From Pseudonocardia sp. C8 (GTDB lineage: Bacteria > Actinomycetota > Actinomycetes > Mycobacteriales > Pseudonocardiaceae), in assembly GCF_014267175.1 (NCBI RefSeq), contig NZ_JACMTR010000001.1, positions 1 to 64,000 on the forward strand: DNA of 64,000 nt. The letters are read 5' to 3'. A program made the position numbers and the translations under genes. This document shows positions 7,930-15,697 of this stretch, in pieces; the stretch's first letter is position 1, and every line of letters starts with the position of its first letter. Below the pieces are notes generated by a model, which ran no database searches, was not told the origin of the DNA, and was given only the letters and a program-made list of their open reading frames with translations.

Positions 7930-9686
7930 CGTTGTGCCTCCGATCCTGAACGGGCCGTGGCCCGCGACGGTGGGTCGTCGGGGGGTGTGGCCCAGCGGGC
8001 GGCCGCGGGTGCTTGGTCGATGGCGCGCAGCCACACCTCGGCGGCCAGCACGGGGTTGAGCTGGTGGAAGCCGATGCCTGGGGCGCCGGCCGCGGCTCGG
8101 GTGAGCAGCGCGCGGTAGCGGGCGGGGTCGATCAGGCCGCGGGCGGCCAGCGCGCCGTCGACGAGCCCGGTGAGGGCCTCGAGGTGGGCGCGTAGGCCCC
8201 GGTACTGGTCGGGGGTGAAGTCCCCCTTCGTGCGCCGGGTCGTCACTGTCTCGGGCAGCAAGCCGGTCATGGCCTGGCGCAGCAGCGGCTTGTAGTCGCC
8301 CGGTCCCGCACGCAGCGGTCCGGGTACCGCCAGCGCGGCGTTGACCACGCTGGGGTCGGTGAACGGGTTGTGAAGGCTGATCCCGTGGCGCTGTTCGGTG
8401 ATCTGTGCGTCGGCGCGTGCGGTGCGGGCCACGGTCCGCATCGCCGTGCGGGTCCGGGCGGCCTCGCCCGGCTCGCGGCGGCGGGCGGCCGCGCGGGCCC
8501 GGGCGAGCAGCGGCCAGACCGCCGTTCGGCGCAGCCGGGCCCAGCCCAACGCGTGTCGGACCAGCATCGTCTGCGAGCGCAGCGTTGCTGTGGCGGCGAG
8601 GTCGGGCAGATACCCGGGCTGCGGCCCGAGCAGGGTGTCGCCCCCGTCGCCGGTCACCAGGTCGGTCACCGAGTGTCCGGCCAGCAGGCTGAGTTCGGCG
8701 TCGAAGCGGGCGATCGCGATCGTCGACGGCGCTGGTTCATCGGTTGCCGGGACGAGGTCGAGCATTCGCCCGTACGGGACGTGCCGGTCGGTGAGCGGGC
8801 AGCGCAGGTGCTCCAGCGACCGGGTCCGCCCGGTCAGCCCCGCGCGGGCGTAGTCGACGGCCGCGCGGGCGCAGTCCAGATCGCCGCCGGCGGTGATCCC
8901 GGCCGGGTGCACCGTCACCGCGAGAACGTCTCCGGCAACGGTGTCGCCGCGAGCGGGGCGGTGGTGGGCGAGCAGCATGGCCAGCGATGTCGAGTCCATC
9001 CCGCCCGAGCAGTCCGCCGCGACCCCGCGGCCGCTCGTGTCGGCCTCGGCGATCCCGGCGACCGCGTCCTGCAGAGCGTGCCGGAGGCGGGCAGCGGGCC
9101 GGGCCGGCGGGTCGCCGGCGTCTGTGGCAAGTGGCCGGCTCGTGATCGAGGACGAGGTGATCGTCAGCCTCGTCTCGGGAGGCACTGCGGTGACCCCGGC
9201 GAACGCCGAGCGCTGCCCGAAGGTGGCGCCCGGCTCGTCAGTGTGCCCGGGGTGCAGGTGCTCGTGTAGCCACGTGTGGTCGACGTCGGCGCCGCTCAGG
9301 GCGGCCAGTGCGAGCGAGCTCGACCCCCACAACGGGGTCCCGTCCGCCGCGGTTGCGGTGTAGACGGGCTGGACCCAGCCCGGGTCGGTGAGCACCACCG
9401 TGGCGTGCTGGGTCACTTCGACGACGGTGTAGGCCCCGGCGAACGCCGTGATGGCGTAGTCGGGAACACCGCGGCGAGCCCACTGCTGCAGCAGGTGCGG
9501 CTCGCAGCGGGCGCGGCCCAGCACGGCCACGGTCCTGCCGGCATGACGCACGGTCGTGACCTGCGGTTCTGGCCAGTCGCCGCACAGCCACGCGGCCCGG
9601 ACGTCCCCGGCCAGGGCGCGAGCCGCGGCCGGGAATCGGATGGTGGGGTGGCCGGCGCCTCGGCCGCCGAACCATCGAATGTTCAT
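7926..9686 (-). CDS. Lasso peptide isopeptide-bond-forming cyclase (asparagine synthetase homologue)
   Basis: 586 residues from ATG 9686 with GGGGAGG upstream. The N-terminal part is a degenerate class II glutamine amidotransferase-like domain. It starts MNIRWFGG rather than MC, so the catalytic Cys2 of asparagine synthetase is missing, as is usual in lasso cyclases. The synthetase domain has the ATP pyrophosphatase loop SGGMDS at residues 227-232, then VTGDGGDTLLG and KGDF. The enzyme adenylates an acidic side chain of the core and joins it to the amine of Gly1. It is coupled by ATGA overlap to the protease gene and separated from the precursor gene by a hairpin. Confidence 0.92.
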   Translation of the reverse strand: MNIRWFGGRGAGHPTIRFPAAARALAGDVRAAWLCGDWPEPQVTTVRHAGRTVAVLGRARCEPHLLQQWARRGVPDYAITAFAGAYTVVEVTQHATVVLTDPGWVQPVYTATAADGTPLWGSSSLALAALSGADVDHTWLHEHLHPGHTDEPGATFGQRSAFAGVTAVPPETRLTITSSSITSRPLATDAGDPPARPAARLRHALQDAVAGIAEADTSGRGVAADCSGGMDSTSLAMLLAHHRPARGDTVAGDVLAVTVHPAGITAGGDLDCARAAVDYARAGLTGRTRSLEHLRCPLTDRHVPYGRMLDLVPATDEPAPSTIAIARFDAELSLLAGHSVTDLVTGDGGDTLLGPQPGYLPDLAATATLRSQTMLVRHALGWARLRRTAVWPLLARARAAARRREPGEAARTRTAMRTVARTARADAQITEQRHGISLHNPFTDPSVVNAALAVPGPLRAGPGDYKPLLRQAMTGLLPETVTTRRTKGDFTPDQYRGLRAHLEALTGLVDGALAARGLIDPARYRALLTRAAAGAPGIGFHQLNPVLAAEVWLRAIDQAPAAARWATPPDDPPSRATARSGSEAQR

Positions 9687-9738
9687 CTGCTGACCTCCCC
9701 GATCGGGTTCTCGACGCACCGGGTGGTGCACCGAACGA

Positions 9739-9775
9739 CGAGGGCCCGGTGAACGTGTCGTTCACCGGGCCCTCG
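9739..9775 (-). terminator. Attenuator hairpin between lasso precursor and enzymes
   Basis: Perfect 16-bp inverted repeat: arms 9739-9754 and 9760-9775, arm sequence CGAGGGCCCGGTGAAC, loop GTGTC. It lies 15 nt past the precursor stop and 53 nt before the cyclase start. Partial termination here would give more precursor than enzyme mRNA, a common layout in RiPP operons. Confidence 0.8.
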
Positions 9776-9790
9776 CGCCGCTCGCCTGAC

Positions 9791-9898
9791 TCAGGCGTAG
9801 ACGTAGCGCTTGTCCTCCGACGTGCCGGAACCGCCGCCCTCGGTCAGGACCGCGGCGTCACCCAGCTCGACCAGCTCGGTCTCGTTGTGCTGCGACAT
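9791..9898 (-). CDS. Lasso peptide precursor, albusnodin-like core
   Basis: 35 residues. The leader is MSQHNETELVELGDAAVLTE and the core is GGGSGTSEDKRYVYA. The leader has the typical LGDAAVLTE ending with Thr at position -2. The core starts with Gly and has Glu8 and Asp9 available to close an 8- or 9-residue ring. From memory the albusnodin core is GQGGGQSEDKRRAYNC: both share SEDKR at positions 7-11, with Lys10 the acetylated residue in albusnodin. The ribosome site AAGGGGGTGATC precedes ATG 9898. It is the first gene of the lasso operon and lies directly behind family 2 hairpin element E. Confidence 0.9.
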   Translation of the reverse strand: MSQHNETELVELGDAAVLTEGGGSGTSEDKRYVYA

Positions 9899-9970
9899 GC
9901 AAGATCACCCCCTTTCGAGGTGTTCGTGGCGGGCGCTCGGTCTCCTGCCCGGCCGTACCGGCCGGTGCGG

Positions 9971-10120
9971 GGCCCACCGCCGGTCGCGGTGGGACGTGAC
10001 TCGCCCGCACCCGCGGGCCGCCGAACCGGGGCCGCGTGCTCGCCCGACCGGCGTGACACCACCTCGTCGCACAGTCAGGAAGCTGGAGAGCGAAGTCGGT
10101 GGTGTCACCCGTGTCGGGTG
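9971..10120 (-). promoter_or_regulatory. Repeated long-hairpin element, family 2, copy E (before lasso precursor)
   Basis: Small hairpin CCCACCGC (9973-9980)/GCGGTGGG (9986-9993). Fifty nt on there is a long interrupted stem: CCCGAC (10043-10048) and TGACACCACC (10054-10063) pair with GGTGGTGTCA (10098-10107) and GTCGGG (10113-10118). The same stems at the same spacing occur before ArdC (copy F), although the loop sequences differ. A terminator upstream insulates it, so the lasso promoter should lie in or near this element. Confidence 0.7.
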
Positions 10121-10171
10121 CCGGCATGCGCGGCATCGGTGGGAAGGCGGCGGGCGGGTGCAGAGTCACCA

Positions 10172-10197
10172 CGGGCCCTCCGCGGGCGGAGGGCCCG
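10172..10197 (-). terminator. Hairpin terminator
   Basis: Perfect 12-bp stem CGGGCCCTCCGC (10172-10183) / GCGGAGGGCCCG (10186-10197), about 95 nt past the gene ending at 10292 and just before element E. Confidence 0.75.
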
Positions 10198-10291
10198 CGA
10201 GCCGTGTCGATGCGCGGGGCGATCGAAGGCGGGTGCACGTCGTCGTGGCCGGTGCTGTTCTGGTGGGGGTCACGAGCTCAGTTCCCTTGGA

Positions 10292-10903
10292 TCAGTGGGT
10301 GGCCGGTCCGGGCGAGGCCAGGTCGTTGAGTGCGTGGCGCCAGTCGGGGCGGGTGGCCTCGGTGAAGGCGCGCAGCGCCTGTTCGTCGACCGGTTCCGGG
10401 TCGAGCACGGTGACGCTGCCGGCGGGCAGGAACCGCAGCGCGTCCTCGCCGGTGACCTGGATGCCGACACGCTCGCGGCCGTCGCGGGCGTAGCGGTCCG
10501 GCCCGATCCAGCGGACTTCACCGGTGATGCCGACGTTCTTGCCGCGCTGGGTCAGTGACCGCACCCGGCGTCCCACACGGGGTGCGGTGGTGCGGGCTTG
10601 CTCAGCTGCGATCAGGTGGGGCAGCAGCCGCTCCCGGTACCAGGCCAGGGCCGCGTCGCGGGCCTGGGGCGTGGCGTCGATCGTGGCGAAGTTGTGGTAG
10701 GTCCAGCCCCGGGTGCTGGCGTACTCCCGAGCGGTGACCTGTTCGCCGTCCCAGACCACGGCGATGAAGTCGCTGTCGTCGTAGCCGTTGCGCTCGTAGG
10801 TGGCCAGCACCGCGCCCACGTAGGAGCGCTGGGGGTCGCCACAGGCCCGGCCGCTGTTCTTGATCTCGGTGGTGCAGGCGGGCCCGCACACGGTGATCGC
10901 CAT
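10292..10903 (-). CDS. Hypothetical plasmid protein (203 aa)
   Basis: Not a recognised family. Begins MAITVCGPACTTEIKNSGRACG, with three Cys in the first 21 residues, which may bind metal. A middle part is rich in Asp and aromatic residues, and a basic segment (RVGRRVRSLTQRGKNVGITGEV) is followed by an all-beta-looking C-terminal part. It stands alone between WhiB and the lasso operon and is followed by a terminator. No function assigned. Confidence 0.6.
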   Translation of the reverse strand: MAITVCGPACTTEIKNSGRACGDPQRSYVGAVLATYERNGYDDSDFIAVVWDGEQVTAREYASTRGWTYHNFATIDATPQARDAALAWYRERLLPHLIAAEQARTTAPRVGRRVRSLTQRGKNVGITGEVRWIGPDRYARDGRERVGIQVTGEDALRFLPAGSVTVLDPEPVDEQALRAFTEATRPDWRHALNDLASPGPATH

Positions 10904-11050
10904 CGGGTACCTCCCGGGTGGATGGATCTGCCTCGTCAGCGCCGGGGATCAGTCCTCGGCGGAAGCCGCGAAAGGCGGCGTTTCGGCTGTGGAGTCGGTC
11001 GGCTTGTGCCGAAGAGAGCGACCGCGGGATTCGCGGGGCGGGACCGCCGG

Positions 11051-11426
11051 TCAGGCGCTGGCAGCGAGCCAGCGGTCGAGGGTGCGTGGGCTGATGCCGT
11101 ACTGCGCGGCCACCGCCACGCGTCGGGCGCCCTTGCGGACGACGGCCACCGCGGCAGCCCGCCGGGCCTGCCTCGGGCTGTGCCCGGCGGCCCGGCGGGG
11201 GCCGCCCGCCCGCATGCGCCGGCGCTCTGCGGCGGTCGTGGCGCCCCACACCCCGTCCGCGCCGAGCTCGAGCGCCCGTGCCAGGCAGGCCGCGGTCATC
11301 GGGCAGCGCCGGCACACGGCCTTGGCCTCCGCGACCTGCCGGTCGGCCGGGCCGCCGGTGCCGACCGGGAAAGAACTGCTCCGGGTCTTCGGCCCGGCAG
11401 GGTAGGTCGTGGTCCAGGAAATCCAT
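11051..11426 (-). pseudogene. WhiB-family regulator with C-terminal HTH, frameshifted
   Basis: A WhiB-like [4Fe-4S] transcription factor read in two frames. The first part, MDFLDHDLPCRAEDPEQFFP, carries the first cluster Cys. After the sequence TTCTTTCCCGG (about 11370) the frame must shift by one base to continue into VCRRCPMTAACLARALE, with the other three Cys, the GVWG turn and a C-terminal helix-turn-helix (VAVAAQYGISPRTLDRWLAA). Removing one T from TTT restores a normal protein of about 124 residues. This may be a sequencing error, a real mutation or +1 frameshifting on UUU CCC. Such plasmid or phage WhiB proteins usually act as regulators. Confidence 0.8.
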
Positions 11427-11496
11427 CACTGTTCACCTCGCATCTCGGGCTCGAACAGGGCGCAGCCCCGCAGCGAACGGGGCCGGTGTGGAGACC

Positions 11497-11533
11497 GGGC
11501 GGGGCGCCGCCGTGCGGCAAGGGCGCCCCGCCC
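11497..11533 (-). terminator. Hairpin terminator after SSB
   Basis: GGGCGGGGCGCC (11497-11508) pairs with GGCGCCCCGCCC (11522-11533), directly past the ssb stop. Confidence 0.75.
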
Positions 11534-11547
11534 GGCAGCCGCCGGGG

Positions 11548-11955
11548 TCAGCCGGCCGGCTGGGGAGCGGTGGTCGAACCGCTGGGCTCGCGACGGGTCC
11601 GGCGGGTGAGCGTGGCGGGCGCGCGCCGCAGGTCCGGGGCGATGGTCTGGGCCCGCAACTCGGTGCGCCGGACCGGGTAGTCGGCCCCCTCGGGGGTGAA
11701 GGAGTTGTCGGCGAGCTTGCCGATCACGACCACGGCGTCGCCGGCCGCGAGGGAGTTGGCGGCGTTCTCGGCCAGGGCCCCGAAGGCGACCACGTCGGTC
11801 CAGACCGGCTTGGCGTCGCGCCACTCGCCGCTCTGGCGGTCGAAGTAGCGGTCGTTGCAGGCGATGGAGAACCGCAGCACCGCCTCGCCGGTGCGCTCGC
11901 TGAAGACCAGCTCGGGGGTCTTGCCGAGGTTTCCGGCCAGGGTGATCTCGTTCAT
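11548..11955 (-). CDS. ssb: Single-stranded DNA-binding protein
   Basis: 135 residues, OB-fold SSB: MNEITLAGNLGKTPEL start, FSIACNDRYFD, WTDVVAFGALAENAANSL, GDAVVVIGKL. It coats single-stranded DNA as a tetramer. The C-terminus (RREPSGSTTAPQPAG) lacks the acidic DDDIPF-type tip used by chromosomal SSB to bind partner proteins, so this copy may coat DNA without recruiting the host replication machinery in the usual way. Plasmid ssb genes are typical of conjugative leading regions. It lies alone behind hairpin element C and ends at a terminator. Confidence 0.93.
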   Translation of the reverse strand: MNEITLAGNLGKTPELVFSERTGEAVLRFSIACNDRYFDRQSGEWRDAKPVWTDVVAFGALAENAANSLAAGDAVVVIGKLADNSFTPEGADYPVRRTELRAQTIAPDLRRAPATLTRRTRREPSGSTTAPQPAG

Positions 11956-12005
11956 GGGGTGCCTCCTGAAGGGGGTGTCGGGCTGGTTGGTGACGCGGCT
12001 CTGCC

Positions 12006-12163
12006 TCAGCGCGCCGGGGTGGGGCCCGTCAGGGGCGGCGGGGGTTCGCGCTGGCCCGAACGGGTGGGAACCGCGTCAGCGGTCCGAGCCCTCGGCGAGG
12101 CCTGTCCCACCCGCTCGGCGTCGGCGCCGGTTCATCGCCGCGACCCCCACCGCGGTGTGCTGA
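12006..12163 (-). promoter_or_regulatory. Repeated long-hairpin element, family 1, copy C (before ssb)
   Basis: Outer arms TCAGCGC (12006-12012) + GGTGGGG (12018-12024) pair with CCCCACC (12145-12151) + GTGCTGA (12157-12163). Inner arms CGGGTGGGA (12061-12069) / TCCCACCCG (12105-12113). TCAGCGC replaces TCAGCAC of A and B but still pairs through a G-T wobble. It lies 51 nt before the ssb start. Confidence 0.7.
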
Positions 12164-12434
12164 CCTGCGGGCGTCTCCACACCGAGCACCGACACCCTTC
12201 CCGAGAGGCCCCGCCAGCGGGCAGGGTCACCGCGCGGTCCGTCGGCCGTTGCCGCTGGTGGTCGTGCGGTCGCGCTAGCGCGGGGTGCCGCCTCTGCCTG
12301 CGCGGTCCTGTCGTGGCTGATCGCGGGCCTCGATGCCGTAGATGCCGCAGCAGGCTTCGACCGCGGCCCAGCCCTCACCGCGTACCGGCCTTCGCAGACG
12401 ACGATGAGAGTGGTGTGATGGTCCGTGCTAGAGG
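12164..12434. other. Intergenic region
   Basis: No gene supported. It follows the gene ending at 12435 and precedes element C in the direction of transcription. Open frames here are low-complexity shadows. Confidence 0.4.
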
Positions 12435-13016
12435 TCAGTGCCAGATGACGTCGCGGTCCTGGTCGCGGGCGAACAGGGCGACCTCGCGTAGGTCGCCGAG
12501 TCGGTCCTGTAGGTAGCCCGCGGGGCGGCCGCAGTCCACGACCGTGCCGGCGGCGTTGAGGGCGTGGGTCGGGACGCCGGGATCGGCGGGCGCCAGAGCA
12601 AGGGCCAGCTCGACGCGGCCGAGCAGCTGCTCGGCCGGTAGTTCCCCGACCAGGGGGGTGTCCTCGTCCGGGGCCGGGCCGGCACCGGGCGGGGACGTGT
12701 GGACGTCGTCGGCGCCGAGCTCTGCGACCAGACCGAGCGCGCGCAGGAGCAGCATCGCGTTCCGGATACCGACGTCCAGGCGCGGTTCGGAGTCGGTGCT
12801 GTAGTGGACGACCACGAACGGGCGGTAGGCGTGCTCACCGCAGTCGGGGTCGCTGCAGAACCGGCGATGGTCGGCCAACCCGGCGAGGGCGGTCTCGTGG
12901 TCGGCGAAGTAGCGCCGGTCCTGGGGCGGATGCGCCGCACACAGGATGCTCGCGCCCTGCTCCACCGGGCCGCCGGGCGGGGGAGCGGGCATGAAGGTGA
13001 CACCCATCAGGTTCAC
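12435..13016 (-). CDS. Hypothetical protein (193 aa)
   Basis: GTG start with GAAAGGACGGC upstream. The N-terminal half has CAAH and CSDPDCGEHAY segments, possibly a zinc site. The C-terminal half is helical and acidic, with leucine-rich stretches (LGRVELALALAPADPGVP). No family recognised. It sits 53 nt after the next upstream gene in a run of plasmid genes on this strand. Confidence 0.6.
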   Translation of the reverse strand: MNLMGVTFMPAPPPGGPVEQGASILCAAHPPQDRRYFADHETALAGLADHRRFCSDPDCGEHAYRPFVVVHYSTDSEPRLDVGIRNAMLLLRALGLVAELGADDVHTSPPGAGPAPDEDTPLVGELPAEQLLGRVELALALAPADPGVPTHALNAAGTVVDCGRPAGYLQDRLGDLREVALFARDQDRDVIWH

Positions 13017-13069
13017 GCCGTCCTTTCGATCGAGTGGGCGAGCACCCCGGCCCGGCCGGGGGCTGTTGG

Positions 13070-13606
13070 TCAGTGGGTCGCCGGTCGGGCCGGCGCGGCG
13101 CCGCGGGCGATGGCCAGCAGCGCGTCCGGGTCGGTGAACCAGGCGCGTACGACGTCGGTGGTGTCGTGCTTGTCGAACCGGGCCGCGAGGCGTTCGAGAC
13201 CGCCGGGGACCCGGCGTTCGATCTCGCCGACCAGGTCGTCGATCGGGTAGTCGAACCCGTGGCCGCCGTAGAGCTCGGCGTACTCGGCCAGGGCCAGCTG
13301 TTGGAACAGGGTGTGGTCACCGAGCTCGCGCGCCGATGGGCCGCCGCCGCGTCCGGGGCCGGGGCGCCGGTAGACGATGCCGTCGTTGAGCGCGACCTGC
13401 AGTGGCGGGTTGTCCGGGAACTGCTCGGCCAGGTCGCTGGTGTCGATCGCGACCCGCAGCTGCGGGCCGGGGGTCCAGTAGACGCTGACCAGGACACCGC
13501 CGACGCGCAGCGCAGGGCGTTCGTCGTCGCTGGTCTGGGGCAGGAACTGGGCCTCGCGGTTGAGCCGGTCGTGCCCCTGTCGGGTGTGGGTCTGGGTCTG
13601 CGTCAT
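13070..13606 (-). CDS. Hypothetical protein (178 aa)
   Basis: ATG 13606 with GAAGGAGATC, a good ribosome site. Basic N-terminus, then a beta-rich part (ALRVGGVLVSVYWTPGPQLRVAIDTSDLA) and a helical C-terminal part. No family recognised. It is the middle gene of the run ParB-like, this gene and the 193-residue gene, probably one operon behind element D. Confidence 0.6.
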   Translation of the reverse strand: MTQTQTHTRQGHDRLNREAQFLPQTSDDERPALRVGGVLVSVYWTPGPQLRVAIDTSDLAEQFPDNPPLQVALNDGIVYRRPGPGRGGGPSARELGDHTLFQQLALAEYAELYGGHGFDYPIDDLVGEIERRVPGGLERLAARFDKHDTTDVVRAWFTDPDALLAIARGAAPARPATH

Positions 13607-13691
13607 CAGGGATCTCCTTCGTGCCGGGTGCGTCGACACCGCTCGGGGCGGGGCGGCATGACCGCCCCGGCCCGAGCGATGAGTGCCTGGG

Positions 13692-15395
13692 TCAGTCGGA
13701 CTCGTCGGCGCCGGTGTCGGTGTCGGGGTCCGCCGGGTCCGACTCGTCGTCGGCTGCGTCGTCCTCGTCGACTGGGTCGGTGGTACCGGCCTCGTCGTCC
13801 CCGCCGGCGCCGCCGTCGGAGTCGACGTTGGAGTCGACGTTGGAGTCGACGTCCGGGGAGGTGTGGTCGGCGGCGGGGTCGAGGGCGAGCTGTTCGACCT
13901 CGGACAGCGGGTAGCCCCACTCGTGCAGCTGGGCGAGGTAGCGCTGCGTGGCCGGGTCGGCGTTGCGCCAGTTGCCCCGGTGGGTGCTGGCCTCGAAGGC
14001 GCCCAGCACCATGGCCAGCGACAGCAGCGTCGCCCGGGCCGCGCTGGTCGAGCGGGCGGCCGCGGCGAGCGGGTTGACCCGACCGCTGTAGTAGCCACCC
14101 CCGTGCGGGGTGTCGAGCCCGAGCAGCTGGCAGGCCAGCGCGTTGCCCGACTCCATCGCCTTGCGCAGGGGGTGGGCGCCTTGGCCGAGCTCGGCGGCGA
14201 CATAGATCGCCGCGCCCTTCGGCGCCGCCTTCTTGGCCAGCAGCTCGGCCAGCCACTCGCGGCGCACGGTCTCCGCGGAGGCCCACGCCTTGTTGTTCTC
14301 GATCACCCGACGGCGTTCGGCGCGCTGGGCCTCCTTCTCCGCGGCCGCCCGGGCGGCTCGCTCCTCCTCGCTCTCACCCGCAACGTCACTGCCGCCACCA
14401 GCGGGGAGGCGCATGCTGTCGCGGAGGGGGGCGTGTCCGTGGGCGGTCGGGTCCAGGCACAGCCAGTGGACCCGGGCCTGGTGGTCTTGGCCGTAGGGGC
14501 GGACGGTGATCACTGCGGCGGCGTGGCCGGGGCAGCTGCGGTGGGTCTCCTCCTCAAGCGCGGTGTCTTCGGGGGCCTCAGGGTTGGGCCGCAGCCGGTA
14601 GAGCTCGGTCGCGTCGGCGTGGCGGTGGTCGTCGCGGTCGATGACGGTCACGCCGGCCGCGGTCAGCTCTGCGACCGCAGCCGCGTGCACCTGCTTCTCG
14701 GCGCGGTCGTCGCGCAGCCGCTGGGTGAAGTGGCGGAACCGCTCCGGCTCGCGCACCGCGACGGTGGTGAGCAGCTTGACCGCCTCGTCGTCGTCCTCGA
14801 ACTCGGCGATCACCGACATCTGCATCAGGTCCAGCTCGTAGCGGGACCCGATCGCGACCGCCCGCTGGCTCTGGGCGGCCTGGGTGGTCTGGCGGACCCG
14901 GTCGGCCTTGGTGCGGACGACCTTGGCGATGTCGGAGGGCTTGAAGTTGAGCCCGAGCAGCTGCTGGTGTGCCGCGACTTCCTCGGCGTCGGTGATGCTG
15001 CGGCGGTGCTGGTTCTCGACGAGCTGGTCGACGATCCGCTCGGCCTGCGCTGCCCGGTAATCGTCGCTGTCGGTGTCGGCCGTGTCGCCGTGTTCGGGGG
15101 CCGGTTCGGGGGCAATGATCACCGGCACCTGGGTCAGGCCGACCCGGACTGCGGCCAGGGTGCGGCGCTGACCCTTGCGGACCACCAGCGTCCCGTCGCT
15201 GGCGCGGCGGCGAACGGTGATCGGTTCCCGTACGCCGCGGTCGCGGATCGAGGCGCAGAAATGCGCGTCGAGGTTCGCGTCGAGGCGAGTGTTGCCCTCC
15301 AGCTCGAGCGTGCCCGGATCGACCAGGGCCAGCCGGCCGAACGCCGCCGCGTCCGCCACGGCCGATTCGAGGGCAGGGGTCGGTTCTGCGGTCAT
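13692..15395 (-). CDS. Large ParB-like protein
   Basis: 567 residues from ATG 15395, with GGGAGGTC upstream. ParB/Srx-type N-terminal domain: NTRLDANLDAHFCASIRDRGVREPITVRR, then RRTLAAVRVGLTQVPVII. Next comes ENQHRRSITDAEEVAAHQQLLG and a helix-turn-helix-like NFKPSDIAKVVRTKADRVRQT. The C-terminal 230 residues are unique, ending in an acidic Asp/Ser tail with three copies of SNVD encoded by a 12-bp tandem repeat near 13815-13858. There is no ParA beside it, so it need not be a partition protein. ParB-fold proteins of conjugative leading regions are nucleases or regulators, and that is the better analogy here. Confidence 0.8.
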   Translation of the reverse strand: MTAEPTPALESAVADAAAFGRLALVDPGTLELEGNTRLDANLDAHFCASIRDRGVREPITVRRRASDGTLVVRKGQRRTLAAVRVGLTQVPVIIAPEPAPEHGDTADTDSDDYRAAQAERIVDQLVENQHRRSITDAEEVAAHQQLLGLNFKPSDIAKVVRTKADRVRQTTQAAQSQRAVAIGSRYELDLMQMSVIAEFEDDDEAVKLLTTVAVREPERFRHFTQRLRDDRAEKQVHAAAVAELTAAGVTVIDRDDHRHADATELYRLRPNPEAPEDTALEEETHRSCPGHAAAVITVRPYGQDHQARVHWLCLDPTAHGHAPLRDSMRLPAGGGSDVAGESEEERAARAAAEKEAQRAERRRVIENNKAWASAETVRREWLAELLAKKAAPKGAAIYVAAELGQGAHPLRKAMESGNALACQLLGLDTPHGGGYYSGRVNPLAAAARSTSAARATLLSLAMVLGAFEASTHRGNWRNADPATQRYLAQLHEWGYPLSEVEQLALDPAADHTSPDVDSNVDSNVDSDGGAGGDDEAGTTDPVDEDDAADDESDPADPDTDTGADESD

Positions 15396-15697
15396 CAAGA
15401 CCTCCCACAGTGGTGCGACCCGCCCCTGGCCACGTGCACACACGACGAGGGGCGGTGCGCCCCGCGAAGCCCGGGGGCGCACCACGTGGCTCGGGCGGCC
15501 GGGGTGCCTGGGCCGGCGGGGGTTCTGCCGTGGTCACCGCGGCGTGGACCCGCCCTGCTGTTGCCGCCGACCGATTGGTGCGCTGTGGCGGGTTCACCCG
15601 GGGGGATCCCACGGCAGGTTCATCGCCAGGGCCCGGGGACCCGGCTGCCAGCGTGTGTCCGCCCCGTGGCCGGCGGGGCGGACACCCCGCTGGCTTC
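15396..15697 (-). promoter_or_regulatory. Leader of ParB gene with family 1 element, copy D, and a second hairpin
   Basis: At about 15500-15645 a weaker family 1 copy is visible: inner arms CTGCCGTGG (15525-15533) / CCACGGCAG (15609-15617) and the conserved GGTTCATCGCC just after. Nearer the gene is a nested hairpin: GGTGCGCCCC (15454-15463)/GGGGCGCACC (15474-15483), with outer CCACGTG/CACGTGG arms. Transcription into parB must pass this hairpin. No coding region seen. Confidence 0.6.

Noticed and set aside
13692..15395. Canonical ParABS partition locus
   Set aside because: No ParA ATPase next to it and the C-terminal half is unrelated to partition ParB proteins; the ParB fold alone does not prove partition.
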